49,111 nt of DNA from JAJXWB01 sp047971685 (lineage in GTDB: Bacteria > Pseudomonadota > Alphaproteobacteria > Rhizobiales > Beijerinckiaceae), in contig JBKDZW010000135.1 in the NCBI GenBank assembly GCA_047971685.1, positions 1-49,111 of the forward strand, read 5' to 3'. Below the pieces are notes generated by a model, which did no database searches, was not told the DNA's origin, and worked only from the letters and a program-made list of their open reading frames with translations. Made by a program: the position numbers and the translations under genes. Shown piece after piece: positions 1 through 9,300 of this stretch (positions within the stretch are counted from its first letter, which is position 1; each line of letters starts with the position of its first letter).

Positions 1-653
<653 letters not shown>

Positions 654-681
654 GGCGCGCGTCGTCGTCCCCTTCCGGTTT

Positions 682-1878
682 TCAGCGTCCCGCCTGCACG
701 TCGCCGAAGCGCACCCATTGCCGGCCGTCGAAGCGCATCATCTGCATCTGCTTGATCGGCATGTGGTCGTTGGGGCCGGTCGATACCTTGATGCCCGGCA
801 GCAGCATGGGCAGCTCCAGATCCTTGATCGCCTGCGCGTGCTTCATGATGTTGGCGGTCGACAGATCGTCGCCGCAGGCGCGCAACACCGCTTCCAGCGC
901 CATGGCGGAATTGTAGCCGTTCACGAAATTCTGGTCGCGATGATCCTGGCCGGGCATGTATTTCGCCATGAAATCGAGAAAGCCCTTCAGCCCGGCGTCG
1001 TCTTTCCAGGCGGGGTCCATCGGATCCTTCACATAGGCCGACGACATGATGCCGACGCCTTTCTCGACGCCGGCCGGCTCCATGACCGATGAAATCCAGA
1101 TCGCGACATTGGAGAGAAAGAACTGCGGCTTCCAGTTGAGTTCGTAGACGCGGCGGATCGTCTGCGCCGCGAATTTCGGCGTCACCGCGCCGATCAGCAC
1201 ATCCGCGCCGGCCGCCTTCAGCGTCGTGATCTGCGAGTCGATCGTCGGGTCGGTGAATTCGTATGGCGCCACGACCGCGCGCTTGTCGAAATCGGCGCCC
1301 AGCACGTCGCGCACGCCCGCGATATAGTCGCGGCCGAAATCGTCGTTCTGCGCCAGGATCGCGAATTTCGCCTTCGGGTTCTGCGCCAGGGCATGGCGTG
1401 CATAGATGCGCGCCTCGTAGCGGAACGAGCCTTGTATGCCCATGATCGTCATCGGATAATTGGCGATGTCGTCGAATTTCGACGCGCCGGAGCCGATAAA
1501 GAGTTGGGGGACTTTCTTCGTTTGCAGGTATTTCGCGATGGCGGTGTTGTGCGCGGTGCCGATGGTCGAGAAGATCAGCGCGACCTCGTCCTGTTCGACC
1601 AGCTTGCGCGTCTGTTCGACGGTCTTGGGCGGCACGTAGCCGTCGTCGTAGGAAAGGAGATTGACCTTGCGCCCGTTGATCCCGCCCTTTTCGTTCAGCA
1701 TCCGGAAATAGGCGATCTCGGATTTCCCGAGCATCGAGAAGGCCGAGACGGGCCCGGAATAGGGCATGGTCTGGCCGATCCTGATTTCGGTCTTCGTGAC
1801 GCCGCGCGGTTCCTGCGCAAGGGCGCCGGTCGTCGCCAGGACGATCAGTCCTGCCGAGGCGAGGGCTCTAATAATCAT
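682..1878 (-). CDS. ABC transporter substrate-binding protein, branched-chain amino acid (LivK) type, orphan
   Basis: Periplasmic binding protein of 398 residues in the type I fold (Peripla_BP_6). A Sec signal peptide is visible in the first 22 residues, with cleavage predicted after ALAQ, followed by a typical opening (TEIRIGQTMPYSGP). A GGAGGA ribosome site lies five bases before the ATG, which fixes the start. No permease or ATPase genes are next to it; the complete liv operon of the window starts at 18022 and has its own binding protein. This copy may share that permease or serve one encoded elsewhere. Ligand unknown: the family binds branched-chain amino acids, amides, urea, aromatic acids and others. 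Confidence 0.92.
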   Translation of the reverse strand: MIIRALASAGLIVLATTGALAQEPRGVTKTEIRIGQTMPYSGPVSAFSMLGKSEIAYFRMLNEKGGINGRKVNLLSYDDGYVPPKTVEQTRKLVEQDEVALIFSTIGTAHNTAIAKYLQTKKVPQLFIGSGASKFDDIANYPMTIMGIQGSFRYEARIYARHALAQNPKAKFAILAQNDDFGRDYIAGVRDVLGADFDKRAVVAPYEFTDPTIDSQITTLKAAGADVLIGAVTPKFAAQTIRRVYELNWKPQFFLSNVAIWISSVMEPAGVEKGVGIMSSAYVKDPMDPAWKDDAGLKGFLDFMAKYMPGQDHRDQNFVNGYNSAMALEAVLRACGDDLSTANIMKHAQAIKDLELPMLLPGIKVSTGPNDHMPIKQMQMMRFDGRQWVRFGDVQAGR

Positions 1879-1972
1879 GGGCTTCCTCCGCGCGCCGGTC
1901 TTGCGCCGGCGCTTGGAGTGGAGACTGTCAGAATTTCAGGCCGCGCGCAGTAGAAACCTGGCGCGGGACGCC

Positions 1973-3277
1973 CTACACGCTTTCCACGCCCGAAATCTCG
2001 ATGCCGAAGCCCGACAGGCCGACATAGGTCATGGGCGTCGAGGTGCGCAGCATGATCGAGCGCACGCCGAGATCGCGCAGGATTTGCGAGCCGAGCCCCA
2101 CGTCGAGCCATTGGCGCGTGCGCTTGGCCTCGGAATCGTCCTGCGCCCCCACGACATTGGCGGGCACGCCGGCCGTGCCGTCGCGCAGATAGACAAGCAC
2201 CCCGCGGCCCTCGCGCTTGAAGCGCTCGAGCGTGCGCCGCAGCGTGTCCGAGCCGCCGAAGACATCGGAAAGAATATCGGCGCGATGGAGGCGGGCCGGC
2301 ACATTGCGGCCGTCGCCGATGGGGCCGTGCGCCAGCGCAAAGTGCTGCACGGGGTCGAACGGCGTCCTGTAGCAATAAAGCGCCATCTCGCCGACATGGG
2401 TGTTGATCTGCCGCACAGCCACGCGCTCGACCAGTTTTTCGCGCGCCTGGCGATAGGCGATGAGATCGGCGACCGAAATGCGTTTGAGATCGTGCTTTTG
2501 CGCAAAGGCGTCGATCTGGCGCCCGGCCATGACCGTGCCGTCGTCATTGGCGAGTTCGCAGATGACGCCGACCGGCGGCAGGCCGGCCAGCCTGCACAGA
2601 TCGACGGCGGCCTCGGTGTGGCCCGAGCGCATGAGCACGCCGCCCTCGCGCGCGATCAGCGGAAACACATGGCCAGGACGCACGAAATCGGCCGCACCCA
2701 TGTTTCCGTTGGCCAGCGCGCGCACGGTGTTGGAGCGCTGTTCTGCGGAAATGCCTGTTGTCAGGCCGTGTTTGACGTCGACCGAAACGGTGAAGGCAGT
2801 GCCGAGCGGGGCGTCGTTTGCGGCGACCATGGGTTGCAGATGCAGCCGCCGCGCCTCGTCGAGCGTCAGGGGCGCGCAAACTATGCCGCAGCAATTGCGG
2901 ATGATGAAGGCCATCTTCTCCGGCGTGCACAGAGACGCCGCCATCACGAGATCGCCCTCGTTTTCGCGGTCGTCGTCGTCGGTCACGATCACGATCTCGC
3001 CGCGCGCCATCGCCTCGATCGCCTCGCTCACGGACGCCGCCACGTCGCGGGCGGACCGGGCTTCGGCGCCCTCGCTTGCCGCCGCGCCCGGCGCCGGCGT
3101 TCCCAGATAATCGGCCACCTGCTTCAATTCTCGCACCTTCAGTTCCCGCTTGCCTTGCAACAGCCGCGTCACCTGGGCGCGGTCGATGCCAAGCGTTTCC
3201 GCCAGGCCGGCCTGCGACAATCCGGGCTTTTCCAGCCCCTTTCTGATCCATTCCAAGATGTTAGACTGTTCCGGCAT
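1973..3277 (-). CDS. ribB: 3,4-dihydroxy-2-butanone-4-phosphate synthase with N-terminal HTH and degenerate GTP cyclohydrolase II domain (RibBX-like)
   Basis: A 434-residue fusion. Residues about 5-60 form an XRE-like helix-turn-helix (LSQAGLAETLGIDRAQVTRL). Residues about 80-290 are RibB, which makes 3,4-dihydroxy-2-butanone 4-phosphate from ribulose 5-phosphate for riboflavin synthesis; the catalytic segments DDDDRENEGDL, HTEAAVDL and CELANDDGT are intact. The C-terminal ~140 residues match the RibA fold (DVFG, QILRDLGVRS), but the region that should hold the three zinc cysteines reads LHRADILSDVFGGSDTLR, without Cys. So GTP cyclohydrolase activity is unlikely, as in RibBX proteins. The start chosen, MPEQSN at 3277, begins just before the HTH; a longer reading frame exists upstream but overlaps the divergent gene. 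HTH-mediated DNA binding or autoregulation is inference. Confidence 0.9.
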   Translation of the reverse strand: MPEQSNILEWIRKGLEKPGLSQAGLAETLGIDRAQVTRLLQGKRELKVRELKQVADYLGTPAPGAAASEGAEARSARDVAASVSEAIEAMARGEIVIVTDDDDRENEGDLVMAASLCTPEKMAFIIRNCCGIVCAPLTLDEARRLHLQPMVAANDAPLGTAFTVSVDVKHGLTTGISAEQRSNTVRALANGNMGAADFVRPGHVFPLIAREGGVLMRSGHTEAAVDLCRLAGLPPVGVICELANDDGTVMAGRQIDAFAQKHDLKRISVADLIAYRQAREKLVERVAVRQINTHVGEMALYCYRTPFDPVQHFALAHGPIGDGRNVPARLHRADILSDVFGGSDTLRRTLERFKREGRGVLVYLRDGTAGVPANVVGAQDDSEAKRTRQWLDVGLGSQILRDLGVRSIMLRTSTPMTYVGLSGFGIEISGVESV

Positions 3278-3299
3278 GTACGCCTCCGTGAGTCGATTT
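3278..3299. promoter_or_regulatory. Very short divergent intergenic space between ribB and the glycosidase-like gene
   Basis: Only 22 bases separate the two start codons chosen, so the promoter of each gene must lie inside the coding sequence of the other, or the starts are placed slightly wrong (an in-frame ATG at 3276 is an alternative start for the rightward gene). No clear -10/-35 boxes were seen. The HTH on RibB makes this a natural place to look for an operator. Confidence 0.4.
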
Positions 3300-4073
3300 A
3301 TGAGATTTCCGCAACACGCCGTCAAGCGCATCGTTGCGATTTTCGCTACAACGTTTCTGGGAAGCCTGATTTCGGCCATTGGCGTTCGGGCGGAATCGGC
3401 CTGCGCGCCGCACAAATTCGCCGATAACGATTTCACGGTCTGCGCTTTCGACCCCGCGAAGGCCGATATCCGGATGTTCTGGCAGGACGCCAACGGCGAC
3501 AGCTACGGCGGGTTCGACCGGCTGGCCGGGGATATTGCGGCCAAGGGCGGACGCCTCGCCTTTGCGATGAATGCCGGCATGTATCAGCCGGACCTGTCGC
3601 CGGTCGGCCTCTATATCGAGAAGGGCCAGGAGCTGCGCCCGATCAACCGCCGCCCCGGCTCCGGCAATTTCAGCATGACGCCGAACGGCGTTTTCTGGGT
3701 GCGCGGCCAGACCGCCGGCGTGACCGAAACACGGAAATTCATCGCCCAGAACCTGCGGCCCGATTATGCGACGCAATCGGGTCCGATGCTGGTCATCGGC
3801 GGCAAGATCCATCCCAAAATCAAGCCAGACGGCGTTTCGGAAAAGACGCGCAACGGCGTCGGCGTCTGCGAGGACGGGTTCGTGCGCTTCATCATCGCCG
3901 AGGCGCCGGTGACGTTTTACGTCTTTGCCAGCCTGTTCGTGTCGCTCAAATGCCCGGATGCGCTTTTTCTCGACGGCTCGATATCGGCGCTTTACGCGCC
4001 CGATCTCAAGCGCAACGACGGCTGGAAATCGATCGGCCCGATCGTCGCCGTGGTCGAGGGTTTGAAAAAATAA
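3300..4073 (+). CDS. Exported phosphodiester glycosidase family protein (NAGPA / DUF2233 type)
   Basis: A 257-residue secreted protein. The N-terminus from MRFPQHAVKRI carries a hydrophobic signal segment ending near GVRAESA. The body shows the family pattern: AFAMNAGMYQPDLSPVGLYIEKGQ (first half of the motif seen at about 80-105), NGVFW, the SGPMLV segment, RNGVGVCEDG and the C-terminal FLDGSISALY. The family includes the uncovering enzyme that cleaves GlcNAc-1-phosphodiesters and bacterial proteins acting on cell-wall or surface glycans. Starts at 3276 (ATG) or 3288 (GTG) are possible; 3300 was chosen because the signal peptide follows at once. The stop codon ends one base before the last base of aroC on the other strand, so the two genes abut tail to tail. 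Confidence 0.85.
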   Translation: MRFPQHAVKRIVAIFATTFLGSLISAIGVRAESACAPHKFADNDFTVCAFDPAKADIRMFWQDANGDSYGGFDRLAGDIAAKGGRLAFAMNAGMYQPDLSPVGLYIEKGQELRPINRRPGSGNFSMTPNGVFWVRGQTAGVTETRKFIAQNLRPDYATQSGPMLVIGGKIHPKIKPDGVSEKTRNGVGVCEDGFVRFIIAEAPVTFYVFASLFVSLKCPDALFLDGSISALYAPDLKRNDGWKSIGPIVAVVEGLKK

Positions 4074-5162
4074 TCAGCCCACTTGGCCGCGATGGCGCAG
4101 GAACTGGTCGGCCAGCACGCAGGCGACCATGGCTTCGCCGACCGGCACGGCGCGAATGCCGACGCAAGGGTCGTGGCGGCCCTTGGTCAGAATTTCCGCC
4201 TCATGCCCGGCGCGATCGATCGTGCGGCGCGGGGTCAGGATGGAGGAGGTCGGCTTCACCGCAAAACGCGCGACAATGGGTTGTCCGCTCGAAATGCCGC
4301 CGAGAATGCCGCCGGCCTTGTTCGACAGAAACAGCGGCTTGCCGTCGTTGCCCATGCGCATTTCGTCGGCGTTTTCTTCGCCGGTGAGTTCGGCCGCCGC
4401 AAAGCCCGCGCCGATTTCGACGCCTTTGACGGCATTGATGGTCATCAGCGCGCCGGCGATTTCGGAATCGAGCTTTGCGTAGATCGGCGCGCCCCAGCCG
4501 GCAGGCGCGCCTTCCGCGACCACCTCGATGACAGCGCCGATCGAGGAGCCGGACTTGCGAACGCCGTCGAGATATTTCTCCCAGGTCTGCGCCGCAACCG
4601 GGTCCGGGCAGAAGAAGGGATTGCGCGCAACCTCGTCCCAGTCCCAGCGCGCGCGGTCGATTTTGTGCGGGCCGACCTGCACCAGCGCGCCGCGCACGGA
4701 GACATTGGCCACGACCTTTCGCGCAATGGCGCCGGCCGCCACCCGCGCCGCCGTTTCGCGCGCCGACGAGCGCCCGCCGCCGCGATAATCGCGGATGCCG
4801 TATTTCGATTCATAGGTGAAATCGGCGTGGCCTGGTCGGTATTTGTCCTTGATGTCCGAATAATCCTTCGAGCGCTGATCGACATTCTCGATCAGAAGCG
4901 CGATCGGCGTCCCCGTCGTCACCTGCTTTCCCGAGGCCTCGTCGATGAACACGCCCGACAGGATTTTGACCGCATCCGGCTCCTGCCGCTGCGTCGTGAA
5001 GCGCGACTGGCCGGGCCGGCGCTTGTCGAGAAAGGCCTGGATTTCGGCGGCCTCCAGCTCGATCATCGGCGGGCAGCCGTCGACCACGCAGCCAAGCGCT
5101 GGCCCATGGCTCTCGCCAAAGGTGGTGACGCGGAAAAGGTGGCCGAAGCTGTTATGCGACAT
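4074..5162 (-). CDS. aroC: Chorismate synthase
   Basis: Last enzyme of the shikimate pathway: it eliminates phosphate from EPSP to give chorismate, using reduced FMN. The protein has 362 residues, the normal bacterial length. All three family signatures are visible: GESHGPALGCVVDGCPP near residue 17, GGGRSSARETAARVAAG near 127, and RHDPCVGIRAVPVGEAM near 330. The ATG at 5162 is preceded by AAGG at a good distance. It lies 63 bases downstream of ppk2 on the same strand and may be cotranscribed with it. Nothing odd. Confidence 0.98.
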   Translation of the reverse strand: MSHNSFGHLFRVTTFGESHGPALGCVVDGCPPMIELEAAEIQAFLDKRRPGQSRFTTQRQEPDAVKILSGVFIDEASGKQVTTGTPIALLIENVDQRSKDYSDIKDKYRPGHADFTYESKYGIRDYRGGGRSSARETAARVAAGAIARKVVANVSVRGALVQVGPHKIDRARWDWDEVARNPFFCPDPVAAQTWEKYLDGVRKSGSSIGAVIEVVAEGAPAGWGAPIYAKLDSEIAGALMTINAVKGVEIGAGFAAAELTGEENADEMRMGNDGKPLFLSNKAGGILGGISSGQPIVARFAVKPTSSILTPRRTIDRAGHEAEILTKGRHDPCVGIRAVPVGEAMVACVLADQFLRHRGQVG

Positions 5163-5225
5163 GGAAGCCTTGTGTCGCGCTTTCTCGCGTCCGTCAAATC
5201 GCAGGCGGCAGCGGCGATCCGGCCC

Positions 5226-6293
5226 CTAATCGTGTCCCCGTTTCAGCACGGGATGCACGGTCTTGCCCAATATCTGTGAATCATGCCCGATCACATGATC
5301 GGTCGTGCCGACGATCAGCGGATCGGGCGCGCGCACGATTGCGTGGTCCTTGTTGGGATAGGGCAGGGACGATAAAAAATGCGTCATGCAATTGACGCGC
5401 GCACGCTTCTTGTCGTCGGATTTCACAATGGTCCAGGGCGCGTCCGCCGTATCCGTGTAGAAGAACATCGCTTCCTTGGCCTCGGTATATTCGTCCCACT
5501 TGCCAAGGGATGCGCGGTCGATCGGCGACAGCTTCCATTGCTTCAGCGGGTCGTGCTCGCGCGATTCGAAGCGACGCTTCTGTTCCTCGCGCGACACCGA
5601 GAACCAATATTTGAACAGGCGAATGCCCGAGCGCACGATCATACGTTCGATTTCGGGGCATTGCCGCATGAATTCCAGATATTCGCCCGGCGAGCAAAAG
5701 CCCATCACGCGCTCCACGCCCGCCCGGTTATACCATGAGCGATCGAACAGGCAGAGTTCGCCCGCCGATGGCAATTGCTGGATATAGCGCTGGAAAAACC
5801 ATTGCGTGCGCTCGCGTTCGGTCGGCTTTTGCAGCGCCACCACGCGCGCGGTGCGCGGGTTCATGTGCTCCATGTAGCGCTTGATCGTGCCGCCCTTGCC
5901 GGCCGCGTCCCGCCCCTCGAACAGGATGACGATCTTTTCGCCAGTTTCCTCGATCCAGCGCTGGGCCTTCAGAAGCTCCTGCTGAAGCGCGATCATATGC
6001 TCTTCGTAGGGCTTGGTGCGCATGCGCTGCACATAGGGATATTCGCCGGACTCGAACAATTTGCGGATGAGGATCGGATCCTGTCGCATCGCGCCCGGCG
6101 AAACGTGTTCGTGGGCTGCCGGGGCCTTGGCGTCTGCGGTTTCGGCCTTTGCGGCTTCCTGTTTGGGCGTCGCGGTTTTGGCGGTCTTGCCGTCCGCCTT
6201 TGCCTCGCCCGCAGCCGTGGTTTTTGCAGCAGTCGGCGCGTTTGCGAAGCCCTCGGCCCTGGCGGTTGAGTTTGCTTTCGTTTCCTCGTGCAT
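5226..6293 (-). CDS. ppk2: Polyphosphate kinase 2
   Basis: PPK2-family kinase that transfers phosphate between polyphosphate and nucleotides (class I members mainly make GTP or ATP from the diphosphate). The core runs from about residue 68 to 330: Walker A GRDAAGKGGTIKRY, the lid-like segment KPTERERTQWFFQRY, Walker B and following residues LFDRSWYNRAGVERVMGF, and SREHDPLKQWKLSPID. The first ~65 residues are a low-complexity Ala/Lys/Thr tail (GKTAKTATPKQEAAKAETAD) not needed for the fold and probably disordered. Length 355 is a little above the usual ~300 because of this tail. It is upstream of aroC on the same strand. The start is uncertain within the tail. Confidence 0.95.
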   Translation of the reverse strand: MHEETKANSTARAEGFANAPTAAKTTAAGEAKADGKTAKTATPKQEAAKAETADAKAPAAHEHVSPGAMRQDPILIRKLFESGEYPYVQRMRTKPYEEHMIALQQELLKAQRWIEETGEKIVILFEGRDAAGKGGTIKRYMEHMNPRTARVVALQKPTERERTQWFFQRYIQQLPSAGELCLFDRSWYNRAGVERVMGFCSPGEYLEFMRQCPEIERMIVRSGIRLFKYWFSVSREEQKRRFESREHDPLKQWKLSPIDRASLGKWDEYTEAKEAMFFYTDTADAPWTIVKSDDKKRARVNCMTHFLSSLPYPNKDHAIVRAPDPLIVGTTDHVIGHDSQILGKTVHPVLKRGHD

Positions 6294-6399
6294 GATCCGT
6301 CAGCCTCTCGACCTGAAAATAATCAGGCAGGCTAATGACGGATTGCGCCAAAATCTTTGATCGACGGCAAGAAAAACACAAAAATGTTCAATGCCGGCG

Positions 6400-9300
6400 T
6401 CAGGCCGCCGTAGCGGCCTGTTTTTTGCGCAGCGCCGGTTCCGCCGGCGCGCCGATCCATTCGGAATTGCTCGGAATGCTTTCGCCCTTCATGACCAGCG
6501 TCAGCGGTCCAAGGCGCGCATAATCGCCGACATGGGTGTCGTAGAGCACGGTGGAGCCGGCGCCAACGGTGACGCCACGGCCCAGATGCACGCGGCCGAC
6601 CTTCATCACGCGGTCTTCGTACAAATGCGTCTGCAAGGCGCACAGCGAATTGAGCGCGCAATAATCGCCGACTGTCACGCAGTCGAATTCGGTGATGTCG
6701 GTCATGTCCATATAGACGCCCTTGCCGAACTTCGAGCCGAACAGGCGCAAGGTCCATGGCAGGAAGGGCGTGCCGCGCAAATGGTCGAGCAGCACGCGCC
6801 CGGCCAGACCCCAGTACATGACCGCGACCGCCTCCGTGCGCATCGCCCAGAACGACCACATCGGCTGCACCTGCGGCTGGTAGCGCCCCATGGTCAGCCA
6901 TTTGATGCCGATGACGACTGCGGCCATGCCCACCGAAATGATGACCGAGGACGCGAGAAAATAGAACAGGAACGCGCCGTACTGGTGGTCGAGGATCGTC
7001 TGCCCGAACCATTGCACCGCCCAGGTGCCGAAGGTGATGTAGAGCATGGTCGGCAGCGAGATATGCACGGCCTCGAAAGTTGCGCGCGTGGCTTTTTTCC
7101 ACCACGGCGGTTCGTAGGTCCAGTTCTGGCCGCCGCCGTCGAATTTCTGGCGCACCGGCAGCTTGATCGGCGGCGAGCCGAACCAGGTGTCGCCTTCCGA
7201 CATGAGTTCGTTGGCCGGCGGCTTGGATTTGATGCCGATCAGCGCGCCTGTGGGAATGCTCGCGCCCGGCGGCACAACCGCGTCATTGCCGACGAACACG
7301 CGCGAACCCGTCTTGACGCTGGCAAGTGTCATCCAGCCGCGCCTGATGTCCTCGTCGCCGAGAATGACTTCGTCGGCAATGAAGCATTTGTCGCCGATGT
7401 CGACGATGTCGTAGCGGCCCGACAGGTTCGTGGAAATCTCCGAATCCTTGCCGATGCCCGCGCCCATCAGCCGGTACCAGGTGCGCATGTAGATGGTGGC
7501 GAACAGCGAGGACAGGGTTTCCAGCGTCACCTCGGTCGCAAGCGCGACCGCCCATTTGCGCACATAGAACCAGGAATGGACGGAATAGACGCCTTCCTTC
7601 ACGCGTGGCAGCAGCGCCCAGCGGACAACCGCGATAAAGCCCACCGTCAGGATGACGAGCGCAAAAGCGGTCGGCCAGGCAAACAGCGGAATGGCGGCCA
7701 TGTAATAGGTGCGGTCGAGAATATCGAGCCAGGAATCGAGCTTGTCGAACACCCAGAAGGCCGGAAAGATCGGCAGAAGGCCGAGCGGCGGAATGATGAG
7801 CAGCAGCACCGTATAGATGAAGGTGTGCATCGTGCGCCGGCCACGCGTGGCGCTCGCCTGCTCCGGCAATTCGCTCGCATCGACTTCGCCAACCTTGCGC
7901 GCGGGCGAGCCGTCCCAGATTTCATGCGCGCCGATCTGCGTATCCGCAGGCACGGAGGTCAGATCCTTGATCTCGGCGCCCTCGCCGATGACGCAACCTT
8001 CCTCGATCACGCAGGACGTGCCGACATAGGCGTCGGCGCCTATGTCGATGCGCCCGATAATCAGTTCGTTGCCGACCACGCGCGCATTGGCACGCTTCAG
8101 TTTCGTGCCGAGCGAGGCGCCGGCCCCGATGGTCACGAGGTCGATGGCGCCGGCTTCCACTTCGCTGATGAGCGCGTCTTCGCCGATCTTGGCGCCCATC
8201 GCCGAGAGATAGAGGCGCATGACGGGCGAGGCCTGGAACCATTTGATATGGCACAGCGCCATCAGGTGCTGCGTCAGCCACCAGCGGAAATAATACGTCC
8301 CCCACAGCGGATAACGCCCGGGCTTTGTGCGCCCCAGCACCAGCCATTTCGCGCCGATCGAGATCAGAACCGTCGCCAGATTGATGCACAGGTAGACGCC
8401 GAGCAGCGCCACGATTTCCGACATCAGGCTGGCGTCGGGATCGGTCAGCAGCATGTAGCTGACAAAGACGCCGAGCCATTGCGCGGTCATCAGTCCGAGA
8501 ATGAAGGGCAGCGCGATGGCCTGCGCAAGGCCGCACAAAAACCGCCGCATGAACGGCGGCGGCTCGAAGGAAAGATCGAGCGGCGCGCCTTCGGGATCGG
8601 CCTTGCCGTCGAGATGGCCAGATATCGCGCGCAAGGTTCGCAGATTGTAGATGTCCTGCAAGGTGATCGAGGCAAGGCGCGGCGTCTCGCGCACTGCGGA
8701 CACAAATCGCGCGGCCAGCAGCGAATGGCCGCCGAGATCGGTGAAGAAATCCGCATCGAACGGCATGGCCTGCGGCGGCAGCGTGCGCTTGGCGGCCTCC
8801 AGCAGCGCGGCTTCCGTCTCCGTGCGCGGCTCCTCCTGCTCCTCCACGGGGGCGGCGGCTTTCAGCTCCGCCGACTTCAGGGTTTTGCGATCTATCTTGC
8901 CGGAGGACAGTTTCGGCAGGGTGTCGATAATCTCGTAGCGCCCCGGCACCATGTAGGGCGGCAGGTTGGCGCGCAGATCGGCGCGCATCTGCCGGGTGTC
9001 GAGTTCGGCGCCGGCGGCCGGCGTCAGAAAGGCGACGAGTTCGTCGATGCCCTCGACCGCGCGCAGCACCACGGCGGCCTGCGAGACGCCCGCCAGGTCG
9101 GTGAGCTTGGCTTCGATCTCGCCGAGTTCGACGCGAAAGCCGCGGATTTTCACCTGATCGTCGATACGGCCGCGGAAATTGATGTTTCCCGCCTCGTCCA
9201 TCATCACCGCGTCGCCGGAGCGGTAGAGAATGGGATCGCCGGCATTGCCGCCAAAGGGATTGGCGACGAATTTTTCCGCAGTCAGTTCGTCGCGTTTGAG

